From Epichloe hybrida (lineage: Eukaryota; Ascomycota; Sordariomycetes; Hypocreales; Clavicipitaceae): 64,000 bases of DNA. The translations under genes and the position numbers were made by a program. How positions within the stretch are numbered: the first letter of the stretch is position 1; each line of letters begins with the position of its first letter. Under the pieces are notes generated by a model. It had not been told where the DNA came from and searched no databases. It worked only from the letters and a program-made list of their open reading frames with translations. Shown here piece by piece: positions 23,592 to 34,300 of this stretch. The DNA is taken from the NCBI GenBank assembly GCA_019022495.1, contig JAFEKR010000036.1, forward strand, positions 434,001 through 498,000, read 5' to 3'.

Positions 23592-24825
23592 CGGGTGTGG
23601 TCAAGAGATGTGTTTTGGAATGTTATTGGTGCAAGGGTTTGCTCTATTTACTTGGTATCACGTCTGCCGATCTGGTGCACGGAAACCAAGGGTTCCCCGA
23701 ATTCAAACAAGGGGACAATAAATCAAGTTGAGTGAAAATTTGGTTGATGAGTAAATGTTTCGTGATGCCAAGTAAATGCTTCAAATTTGATATTGGATTT
23801 GCAATACAACAAGGACGCAAGAGGAATCTTGCCACAAATCATATCAAAACAGAACTACCGACAAAGTCCATGCCCATCATAGCCTTTCCCATCTGGGGAA
23901 AAAAAAAAAAAAGACAAGTAAAAAACAGAACTTTATATCATACAGGTTTGTTTCTTTTCAGGCGGAAGGTGCAAGGATGCGGGATAAAGGGAGGAAAGGA
24001 ACAGAACAGAACAGAAGAAGAAAACAACAAGTTGTCCAGAACCCGAAATTATGAGCCTCCACACCCCTGCACGGTCATTAAAACGCAAACTTGGGCGCTC
24101 TGCTTGTAGAAACAAACAAACAAACACAATCGTGGCTTGATCGACCCCCCCTTTGCACCGTTTTCTACTTCTCTCATGTGGTTGCAAAAACCCGTCTTGC
24201 ATGCGAGTGAACAAACACCATACACCGAATACCAACGTCTTTTCTTGCCCCCCCCCCCTTCCCCCCCTTGCACCCAATGAGTTTGAGCCTCGCGCTCTGC
24301 CTTCGCAGCAACAGTATAAACGACTCAACCACATTCTCGTGGCGTCGCGTAATGGTTTGCAACCCAGACTCCATCTGGCCTCCTCCATCTCGGACTCGAC
24401 AAAAGCGGCTGCTCGTTAGAACATAGCTTCGCCCTGGGTATCAGTCGACCAAGTTGCCTCGATGGGTGGCCACGCCCTTCTTCCAAGTGGCCGAAAACGA
24501 GAAACAGGATAAACCCCCCCCCCCCCCCCCCCCCTTTGATTGATGAGACCTCCCAAAAACAAATTTACCAAAGAGGAACATCAAAAAAATCAAACCACGA
24601 AAATCATTCAGAACCAGCCTCGCCCCAATGGCTTTCCAAGAAAATGGTATGAGAATAAATAAAAAGTGTCAACCAAGATACCCAAGTCAACCGACTAGGC
24701 TAGATAGAATGTGAGACAAGTGCCGAGATAGACGCCGCCATGCTACATGAAGACATTATGAAGGACCCCCAAGGTTTTTGCGTGAACCCTGGAAAGCTTT
24801 GCACAAAAGACGGACAAATGGTTTC
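23592..24825. other. Intergenic region with homopolymer tracts
   Basis: 3' regions of the hypothetical ORF (+) and ptaB (-). It holds C runs near 24250 and a 21-bp C run at 24514-24534. No gene is supported. Confidence 0.5.
24514..24534. repeat. Poly-C tract, 21 bp
   Basis: Uninterrupted run of C downstream of ptaB. Its length is prone to sequencing error. Confidence 0.85.
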
Positions 24826-26838
24826 TCATGATGGGTTTCCCTTGACCCGCTTGGGCATCCGGGGAGTCGCGGGTTTGCCTCGACCTTGAACCCCGTTGAC
24901 CTGAACGCTCGCTGGTGTGCCAGCTCCAGATCCGTCGTCTTCGGTTTTAACCCCAGACGGCCGTCTTCGCTTGTTGGAGGCGGGCGACGTGTTGGCACTT
25001 GGACCACTCGAACTGGTTCCCTGCTGGCTAGGCTGCAGCTGCATACCGGGTGCTTGCATTTGGCCAGTGGCCGGGCTGCCAACATGTGGTGATCCAGGGA
25101 GATTCATGTGCGCAGCTGCTGGGCTGGCCCCCATGGGAAACTGACTGTAGCCGGGCGTTCTGGGTGCGCCCTGAGGTCCTTGTTGACCATTCATTGATTG
25201 AGGTGCTCCATTGATGTACGTCGAGACATACTGCTCGAGAGCCGCATACGGGCCAACACCCGGGTTGCCGTGACAGAAGCCAAACAGGGGGTTCATTTGA
25301 CCCATGACTTCAACGATCTACACCGTCATGGTTAGCTTCATCACCAAGGCACGATAGATGGAGATCAGCATGATATCCAAACAAACCTCGAGAAACTGAT
25401 GGACGGCGGCTGTGACTCCCTTGCTGTTCACGGCCGAGTCGGGAAGATCCACGAGGACCTCGGGAGGTTGCGTCTGTGGTGATTTGAGTTGCTTTGCCTT
25501 GCTCTTCTTTGACATCTCAGGAGATGTCTTGCCGTCTTGAGAATTGACCTTGTGCCACTCCTTCAACCACATATGAGCTGGTTTGGCAGCGTCGATGACT
25601 TGCTTCCTGGAAATGTATTCCTCATGTCCCGTAGTGAGAAATTCGAATAATTCAATCTTTTGTTCGCTGTCGAACTGTACACGAAGCGTACCAGTTGAAA
25701 CCAGCTAATTGCAGTTAGTTCATTTGTGTTCGGAAGCACAGAGTCGACAGTTCAGGACGTACGTGTGATCCGGATTCGAACCAGTAAACAAGACTGGCCC
25801 TTTGGTTCTCAATGCAGTGAAAGTCTCCGGGTAAAGGTCTGTCAGTCAACCCCTTATCCATGATCAGCTGCATGCTCTTGACACCGCTACCAAAGTGTGT
25901 GTGGAAATATCGCGCAATAGCAGGGTAGGCGATTTCATATTGCTTGTCCATGCTTTCTTCATTGTCGGTGATATGTAAAGAGTGGCGGAAGATGCCGTTG
26001 GTGGAGAAGAATCTCATGACGAAACCGTTCCAATATGAAAGATCGTCCCTTGCCTTGTTACCCTTGACAACGATTAGTTGTTCTCTTTTCTTTACGCAGA
26101 ACGATGATCTAGGACCTAATGGTAGGGGCAGAACGCTGGCTTACCGGAAATCCACTCAAGTGCTCAGAAAATTGCATCAACTTCAGAAGACATTGTCCCT
26201 TCATGCCCTCCCTTCGCTGCTGTTGGAATAGATTGTTCGACATTGCGATTTGCTGCGCAGCCGCCGCAGCCGCCGCAGCATTCATCTGTTGCGGACCAGG
26301 TCCACCAGCCTGTTGATGTTGTTGTTGCTGTTGTTGCTGGTGCGACGGCGGCTGCTGATGCTGCTGTTGTTGAGGGCCCTGTGACTGGGGTTGGTGCTGC
26401 TGCTGAGCATTCGGGCCAACTTGCTGAGTCGATTGTGACGGTGTCGGTGGCGCTGGCGTTTGAGCTGGTGTCTGCTGGCCACTCGGGGCCGGAGTACCTG
26501 CTTGCGAGCCGTGCTGCGGAGGTTGTTGAGCCTGCTGACCGGGCTGCTGTTGCTGACCCTGCTGCTGCTGCTGCCCTGCTTGATGCTGGCCCTGCCCAGG
26601 TTGAACTTGTTGTGGCTGTACCATCGGGTTCTGTCCCAACGCACCCATCTGGGCCTGTTGCTGCTGTTGTACGTTTGCCATTCCTTGAGCATTCATTCCC
26701 ATAGGCTGTCCTTGGCCCTGTGAGTTTCCAGACATCTGCTGATTCTGCGCGGTTTGCTGCTGCTGCAGTTGTTGCTGCTGGTGGTGTTGTTGCTGGTGCT
26801 GGTGGTGTTGTTGCTGCTGCTGCTGGTGTTGTTGTTGC

Positions 26839-26900
<62 letters not shown>

Positions 26901-27381
26901 GAGTGCCAGTTGGTGTGCCATAAGAGCTTGTGCCCCTGGATGTTGACCCTTTGTGAAATGTTAGTCAGACGCATCTTCAGGCATCCCAGAGAAAAAGATC
27001 ACGGGGAAGGGGGGAAGGGGGGGAGGGGGGTTTGCATACAGGTCCGATCCTCCCCGCCTGTCGAAGTTGTTGGATCTGCTGAGGGTTTAGTTGATTCAGA
27101 GGCATACCCAGAGGCATACCATTCACGCCAGCCTGCATTTTCGCTTGGATAGCCTGCTGAGCCATGAAAGCCTGTCTCGCTTGTTGTTGTTGATGCTGAA
27201 GCATATGCTGCTGGCGCATGGCGGCCACTGCGCTGGGGTTGTTGTCTAATGCGGGTGAAAGTGGCCCTCGTTAGCCGTGATCAGGGGAGTGTCTCAAATG
27301 GGGAAGACGAGGAGTAGGAGGGGCAGAGAGAAAGGTCACGAGTGTGTACAATACTCACATTGATTTTGCAGCTGCTGCTGA

Positions 27382-27413
<32 letters not shown>

Positions 27414-27686
27414 GAACATTTGCTGCTGAGCGGGACTCAAGTGCTGCAAGGCGTGAGCATGAGGGTTGGCACCGGGGGGCATTGCGCCCATCAAAGCAGG
27501 ATTTACTTGTCCTCCTGGGCCTACGGCCATGTGAGCTCCAGCAAACTGCTGAGGCATCCCGCCACCAGGTGCGCCTTGTGCAGAGTTGGGAGGCATGCCT
27601 GGGCCCATGGGGTGGCCGGCGACGCCAGGATGTCCCATCCCAGCAGGATGCCCCGTGAAATTGGGACCCATGCTTGTCGCCATCAT
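24826..27686 (-). CDS. ptaB: PtaB-like LIM-domain-binding (SEUSS-like) transcriptional regulator
   Basis: Six minus-strand exons (27686-27359, 27245-27040, 26948-26145, 26062-25763, 25704-25387, 25317-24826) give 815 residues. The N-terminal 430 residues are Met/Gly/Pro- and then Gln-rich, with long pure glutamine runs. The conserved LIM-domain-binding region follows: LLKLMQFSEHLSGFP, spliced to GNKARDDLSYWNGF, then MRFFSTNGIFRHSLHI and YEIAYPAIARYFHTHFGSGV, to LEQYVSTYI. The tail has a basic KRRRPS motif and ends MPKRVKGNPS. Aspergillus PtaB and yeast Mfg1 act with SomA/Flo8-type proteins to control adhesion, biofilm and conidiation genes; a nuclear co-regulator role is inferred from that. 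The intron joins are supported by uninterrupted conserved sequence across each junction. Confidence 0.87.
26754..26903. repeat. CAG/CAA glutamine repeat in ptaB
   Basis: Mixed CTG/TTG on the plus strand, read as CAG/CAA on the coding strand, encodes an almost pure poly-Gln tract broken by a few His residues. A smaller run lies at 27362-27420. Confidence 0.9.
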
Positions 27687-28915
27687 ATCCTTTTGCTATT
27701 CGAGGTCGGCTATCCACGACGTGGATATCGACGAGCGACTTGATTGCACTATCGTATGCACATGCGTCAGGAAAATGGGGAGATCGAGAAGCGTGTGTGT
27801 CGGGGAAACGGCGTGTCGACTAGTAAATCGGTGATGGGCGAGTGGGCGAGTGGGCGAATGAGGAAATCAATTCCCTGCTCCGTTTCGAAGGAGAGATCCA
27901 AGCAGAGAAGAGGACGGTGAGACAGGATTGCGAGACGAAAAAAAAAGAATCCCAGTGAATCGTCTTGGCGGGGAACGACGCCAAGTCGAGACAGCTGGTG
28001 AGCGTGCCTGGGTAAAAAGTGCGCGATGATGCCACCACGCCGGCAGGGGACTCAGCGCAAGTCAGCAGTCAAAACTCCAAGGCGCGATGAAATTTGGCTC
28101 CAGAAAGAAGCAACGGCCGGCTGTGCGGCGAGATGTACCCGATTTGGTACGTTGGTGTGCAGACACGTCGAGGGTGCGATGGATGGCGATCTGCGCACGA
28201 GCAAGTTGAGCGAGGTTGAGCGAGGTCGGGACGCAACAGAAGAACGGGGATCGTCGTTCGGCCGTCCCAGCAGAAGAGCCTTCGCCAGAGACCACCAGCT
28301 TGAGACTGCGGGAAGCAAGTTTTGCGGGCCGCTCGTGCCCAGCAGTTGGTGCAGAGCGCGTGCGTGGCAAGGTTTCGATGTAATCCGTAGCAGAGGCCTC
28401 TCTCTCTCTTTTTTTTTTTTTTCGCTTCCTCAGTCTGCCTTGGCTCGAGTGGTGGAGGTTAGATGAGATGGCGCGGGTTGATGTTGGAATGGATGCGAGT
28501 CCTGGGGGGCCAGCAAAGTTGGGATATTCGGGGGGGTTCGCAGTACCGCCAGAGAAGACCCTTTGGGAACGCGGGCAACATGGCAGTCCAAACCCAGCGG
28601 CGGGAAGCGGCGAGATCTTCTCACTCGTTGTGGGTGCCGCGAGAAAGGTGGGTATAGATGCAAGAAACAGGGGAGCACGGGTCCACTCTGGGTGGGTATA
28701 TGCAATAAATACCACGCTGATGCGCCGGATCAAGGGCGGTCAAAATAGACCAGACAGCTTGCTGGTGTGCTCGCAGTGTTCCCAGTGCCTCCCGCACAAG
28801 GCAGAATAGCTACACCCACTGTACATGTATGTACATTTGTCACGGGGCAAAAGTGGTGGCGGATGGGCCGCGACGCCAATTGGGTCTCTACTCCGTATTG
28901 GGGCGCCATATCGCA
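27687..28915. other. Upstream region of ptaB
   Basis: Promoter and leader of ptaB, about 1.2 kb up to the transposon. It includes a tandem GGGCGAGTG repeat (about 27836-27858) and a T run at 28409-28421. No other gene is supported. Confidence 0.5.
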
Positions 28916-28924
28916 TTCAGTGAC
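28916..28924. repeat. 9-bp target site duplication, left copy
   Basis: TTCAGTGAC directly abuts the left inverted repeat. An identical copy sits at 37259-37267. Confidence 0.88.
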
Positions 28925-28977
28925 GGGTCACTAAACGCGCATACCTCCTTTTTTGAATGCGCATACCCCCTTAGTCC
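28925..28977 (+). repeat. Left terminal inverted repeat
   Basis: It pairs with 37206-37258 at 52 of 53 positions; the one difference is C versus T. It contains two related subrepeats, GCGCATACCTCC and GCGCATACCCCC. Confidence 0.9.
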
Positions 28978-29099
28978 CAATCCGGAAGGACGGTCTCCAC
29001 ACCTACTTTTGGTGTGGCTTGCGTCTGTTAATTTTCACTATTAACAGAAAGGCATATATATATGCTTTAAATAATTACCGCCGGATTTAATAACTATAA

Positions 29100-29104
29100 A
29101 TCCC
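29100..29104. repeat. 5-bp target site duplication ATCCC, left copy
   Basis: It lies just outside the LTR at 29105. The second copy is at 36927-36931. Confidence 0.85.
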
Positions 29105-29371
29105 TGTCACGACTGTGGTGGGAGAGATACAAACGGAGTGAAGGCTAAGACTCTTGATCGTAGTTAGAGAGCTACTACTTAGGGGTAGGTGTATAAAGGT
29201 CTTAAACTCTAACCTCCTATAACTCTTATAGGCAGTCCTTGTTTAAATACCCTACTATATGTATATAGCTCCCTAGTAGCTACTTAGTTATTTATATAAT
29301 CTAGGGCTTATCTAAGGGCTTTATTATATAACTATCCTATCTGTAACTCCCTAGCCTTTATGCCCCTAATA
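29105..29371 (-). repeat. 3' LTR (left in the window)
   Basis: 267 bp. Its outer edge still begins TGTCACGACTGTGGTGGG on the plus strand and is little mutated. Its inner end reads TAATA where the other LTR reads TGACA. Confidence 0.9.
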
Positions 29372-29384
29372 TGCTACCCCCCTA
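29372..29384 (-). promoter_or_regulatory. Polypurine tract
   Basis: The minus strand reads AGGGGGGTAGCA directly before the 3' LTR, the expected primer site for plus-strand synthesis. Confidence 0.55.
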
Positions 29385-31330
29385 ATATATAATTATCCTT
29401 AATTGTAAAGAGCTACTTAGCTAGTGTGTGTTTACTACGCATAACCTATAGTAATATCTATGTTACTAGCTATACTATTAGTGCATAGTGTTACATTCGC
29501 TTTAAATAGTAAGATAGATATTATAGGGGTCTAGGCAGCCTTTCTTATAATTACTAGATTATAGGTAGCTATATACTTACTACTTTATTACCTCTAATAT
29601 ACATGCCTCTATCTAATAAGTTATTAGCGCTAAGTAAGTAAATTACTAGTGTTAAGTTTTATAATTAGGTTAAATAGATAGGGTAATATATACTATTTAA
29701 AATAAATAACTTCTTATCTAATATTAGGGATGTTATGTTAATCTTACTAGGAGTTTATAGCTAGCGTGCGTATTTACTAGTGGTAGCTATAACTATAAAT
29801 ATTATAATTCCTAGATTAGCTATATATAGTATATAGATTACTTAGGGGTCTAGGGCTAATATAAAAGAGGCTTGCTTTCCCTTACTTCTATATACTTTTT
29901 CTTCCTTTTATATTCTCCTTTAGTATTATAAGTTACCCTTACCTATAAACTAGTAGCTTTATAGCTTCTTTTATAGTAGTTACTAATATTCTATAGTATT
30001 ACTTTATTATCCGCATCTATCCTTATCTAAAATATCTAAATCCTCTTAAATACTAAAATATTAGTTTCTTACCTTTTACCTATAAGTTTTCTTATAGTAT
30101 ATTACTACTAACTTACTAGTAGTTAATAATATCTTTAATATAAGTAACTACTCTACTACTACTACCTCCCCCTAGTATAAAGACTCCTATACTATCCCTT
30201 ATAAAGCCTTTTAGTAAGAAATATTTAGCTTCTAAAATTTCTATATAAGTATAATATCTATATCCCCCTAGCGCCTACCCTACTAACTTATAGCTAGTAA
30301 TGCTAGTGAAATAAAAATTCCTTATATACACTATATATAGTAGGTAGTAATATAGGTAATTACTCCTAAAGATAGTAATAGCGCGAAGCTATAATATCTT
30401 ATAGAGGGTAAATCTATCCTAATAGAGTGTACTAATTCCCTAAGTATAACTTCACTACTATCTTACTATAGGTTATTACTAACTTATATAAGTAACTTAA
30501 TAAAATACGTATATTATTTGCGAAATAATAAGGACTATTCTAGGGTATATTCTCCTTTTTCTTACTGCTAATATGTATACTAATATACTACTAGTATCCT
30601 GCTTAGTTTACTTAGTTATACTATATGCTCTTTAAGCATATTAATGCTTATAGTAATCCTAATAATAATCTATACTTTCTTAATAATATATATATCCCCT
30701 GTTTCTATAACTTAGTTACTGCTAATATACTACTAGTATCTAATACGCGTAAAACGTAAACTTTATAATATACTCTTAACTACTAAAAATACTAATAAGC
30801 ATAGTTAGGCAAGGCAAGCGTAGCTTACAGCGAAAGTCACACGTAAGGCTAATGCTAATAAATAAGTTACTATGTTACTACTTAGTAATACTATTAATCT
30901 AGAAGTCTAGATAGATATTTCTAATAGCTTATGTTTTATTACGTAGAATCTCCTATTTGTATATACTTCTTATGCTCTAGCTTATAGCTTTACTAACTTA
31001 CTAGTAGCTTACTACTAATATATTTATACTTCCTACTTATATTAGGCTACTAGACCTTCCTAGTAAGCTTTATATATATGTGTATAGAGAGGGGGATTCT
31101 TCTAATAATAAGGATAAATTCTCTGCCCCTATTAGTATAAGTAAGATTACTAAGGGTTAGGCGCCTAATATATTAATAAAGTAATTAGTATAAAGTAGCT
31201 ATAAGTTAGGTTATCTAAGAAATTATCTGGATTTTTTTTTCTTTATATGTTACTACTACTGTCTAAACTCTATTAAATACACCTCTATATCCGTAAACTA
31301 GCTGCTTAGTTGCTGCTTGTAATCCTTAAT
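29385..31330 (-). other. Extra 3' region of the retrotransposon
   Basis: About 1.9 kb between the chromodomain remnant and the polypurine tract. No domain was recognised. It is heavily RIP-mutated apart from a short CA-containing island near 30806-30850. Confidence 0.5.
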
Positions 31331-34300
31331 AATATTTATTATAATAAAATCTCTTTTCTTTACCTAAGAATTTTCTAAAGTATTATAGCCCTTTTACTTA
31401 ACTAGGTATTTCTAATGTCTCCTATTATACTAATGTGATATAATTCTCTTAACTTTAAACTCTTACTTGTTATCTGTGATATTCTCTTATAGTAAGGATA
31501 TGTTTTCTATGCTAGATAGGTCCCTTATAAATAGTTTAAGGTTAGTAATATTAAAAATATTATATAGATATGTTTTACGTGGTAGCCTTAATTAATACGT
31601 AAGTCCGTAGGTACTAATTACCTTTTTGATTTTATAAGGGCCTAGGTACTTTATACTTAGCTTTTTACTAGGTTACTATAAGTTAATATTCTTTATAAAT
31701 AATAAAATATAGTTACCTATATTAAACTTTATTAGGGTCTACTTCTTATTATAGTGCTTTATATACTAGACTTATAAGTTACTTAGAAGCTGCTTAATTA
31801 CTATATATCTATCTCTTAGTGTGATAGTATAAGTTTCTACTTAGTTATTTACTATAGGAATATCTATAATCACTTACTATAGTCCCCTAGGGTTATAGCC
31901 TTATAGCGCCTTAGCTAGGGTATAGCTATAAGTTAAATAGATACTTATATTATATATAAACTATGCTATTAAAAGATTATTAGCCTAATTAGTTTAGTTA
32001 AAGTAAGTAAAGGCTCTTAAATAATGCTTTAAAACTTAGTTTAGATATTTTATCTAACTATCTATCTGCGGGTAGAATATAGTGCTTAGTTACTGCTTAG
32101 TTATAATAAGGTAGCAGAAGGTTATCTAAAACCCGCTAGTGAAAGTTAAACCCTAGTCTATAATAATACCCTCTAGAGCGCTATAATCCCTAAAAATATA
32201 CTCTAAGAATATAGTAGCTAACCTGTTGCTAGTTATGTATGTTAAAATAGGGATATAAATACTATACTTTATAAAATAGTTTATAATAACTAAGATTATA
32301 TTGTAAGTCTAGTTTACGTCTTTTATAGGTGGTAGCCCTATAATAAAGTCTATTAATAATTCTTAAAAAGGCTAATTAGGCACTAGTAGCGCTACTAGCT
32401 TGCTATAGGGTTTATAGTGCCTTAGCTTTAAAGTTTAATAGCTTATGTAAGTTTATATATATAACTTAGTGTCTTTCTTTATTAATAGCTAGTAGTACTA
32501 GTTTATAATTTAGTAAAGGGTCCTACTAACTCCCTAGTGGCCTACTACTAGGTTATTATAAGTAAGTATTAAAACTTCCTTCCTTATACCTACTAGAATA
32601 AAAACTCTATTCTTAAATATTAATAGCTTAGAGGGCCTAATAAACTATATCTATAACGCTTCTAGGTTACTACTCTTAAATAGCTTCCTCTAACTTATAG
32701 TAAAGTTATTACCTTACTATACTTAAAATAATATAACTTAAATTAGAGTCTCTAATTCTACATACTTAGGATAAGCGTTACGCACAAACTTAGAAGAGAT
32801 TTACTAGACTACCTATATTCTTACTATAATACTGCTATAAGTAGCTAGCTTATAGTGTGCTTTTAGACTTATAGATAAATTATAGCTAAGTGGCGTTTTA
32901 AGGGGGCGCCTATATTGCTTGCTAACTACTAACCTAGCTAGACTCCTAACCTATAGGCTTACTAGACTTATAGAAATATTAAATAATATAGACAAGGCGT
33001 GACCTTACTACTTATAATTAGCAGACCTAGTTAGCATACTACTTATAGGCTTTATAGGACTATTAGGTTCCTTAATAATATAATTAAGTTATATCTTCTT
33101 AAAACCCTAGAGGCTAGAATAGCTCTTATAGTAATCTTATAATAAACCATTAACTATGCTAAGTAATATAACCTTAGGGCCTGCGACTATACTATTATAT
33201 ATATAGTGCCCTTACTACTTAGCATTTATAAACTTAGCTAAGAAGTTAGGTAGCTACGAGAATATAGCCTCTGCCCTACGCTCCTTGCTAATATAATCTA
33301 CTTTTTTTAATAGGGTATTAGTAAGGTTTAGCTTACCTATATAATATTTAATCCTGAAATTAAATAGATAGAGCTTATCTAATGCTATTACCTACCTACT
33401 AGATAGCTTTAGCTTTATAGCTAGGTACTTATAATTAAGGTAGTCTATTATAACTATAATCTAGTAAGTTAAATACATAAGGTAGTATCTTTAGGCCTAA
33501 AACACCTCTTAGATTACTAATAACTTAGCATCTAGGGTTAAGTAATAAAGCTTAATATTAGTTAACTTCCTTAAAAAATACGCCACTAGGTACTAGCTAC
33601 CTAGCACTAATATTATAAGTATAGCTCTAATTATATAACTAGATATATCTATCTCTACTCTTAGCAAATAAAGTAGGTTAAAGTGCACTAAGATTAGTAC
33701 CTCCTAGAACTTCTTTTAGAGTTCTCTAAATACTATAAGTTTACTAGGCTCTAGCTTAAACTCCGCTAGTTAAATACCCTTTAGATAGTTTATTAGTAGG
33801 ACTACTACCTTACTATACTATTTTATAAAGTATTAGTAAAACCTTATAAACCTAAGGAATAATTAAATATTAAATACACTATAGGGTATTAGCTAGGTTA
33901 TAATAGCTTTAACCCTTAATAGTTTTATCTTAATGCCTTTTTTAGACATAATAAACCCTAGGAATTTTACTTATAATACTAAAAATTAGCACTTCTTAAG
34001 GTTAATATAGAGATTTACGTCCTAAAGTCACTCTAGCACCCTTTTAACATGCTCTATGTGTCTTATAGGGTTACTACTATATATTAGAATGTTATTAAGG
34101 TAAATAATATAGAATTTATCTATAAGTCCCTTAAGCGCGTTATTAATATATTCCTAAAAAGTAGCTAGCGTGTTTACTAATCCGAACAGCATAATAAGGT
34201 ACTCAAAATGCCTATAGTAGCATTAGAATGCTATCTTCCACTTATTGCCCTTGTGGATATATAGCTAGTAATATGCCTCTTAAAGATCTAAAGATATGAA

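Noticed and set aside
25772..25783. GGATTCGAACCA, similar to a tRNA T-arm
   Set aside because: It lies in a conserved coding exon of ptaB (the WFESGS region on the minus strand), and no cloverleaf can be built around it.
26243..26704. Ala/Val- and Leu-rich open frames on the plus strand over ptaB
   Set aside because: Shadows of the CAG/CAA glutamine repeat read in other frames.
28916..28924. GTGAC-GG-GTCAC at the left end as a longer palindromic terminus
   Set aside because: The right end has a different junction (GTGACCC then TTCAGTGAC), so the GTGAC belongs to the 9-bp duplication and not to the inverted repeat.
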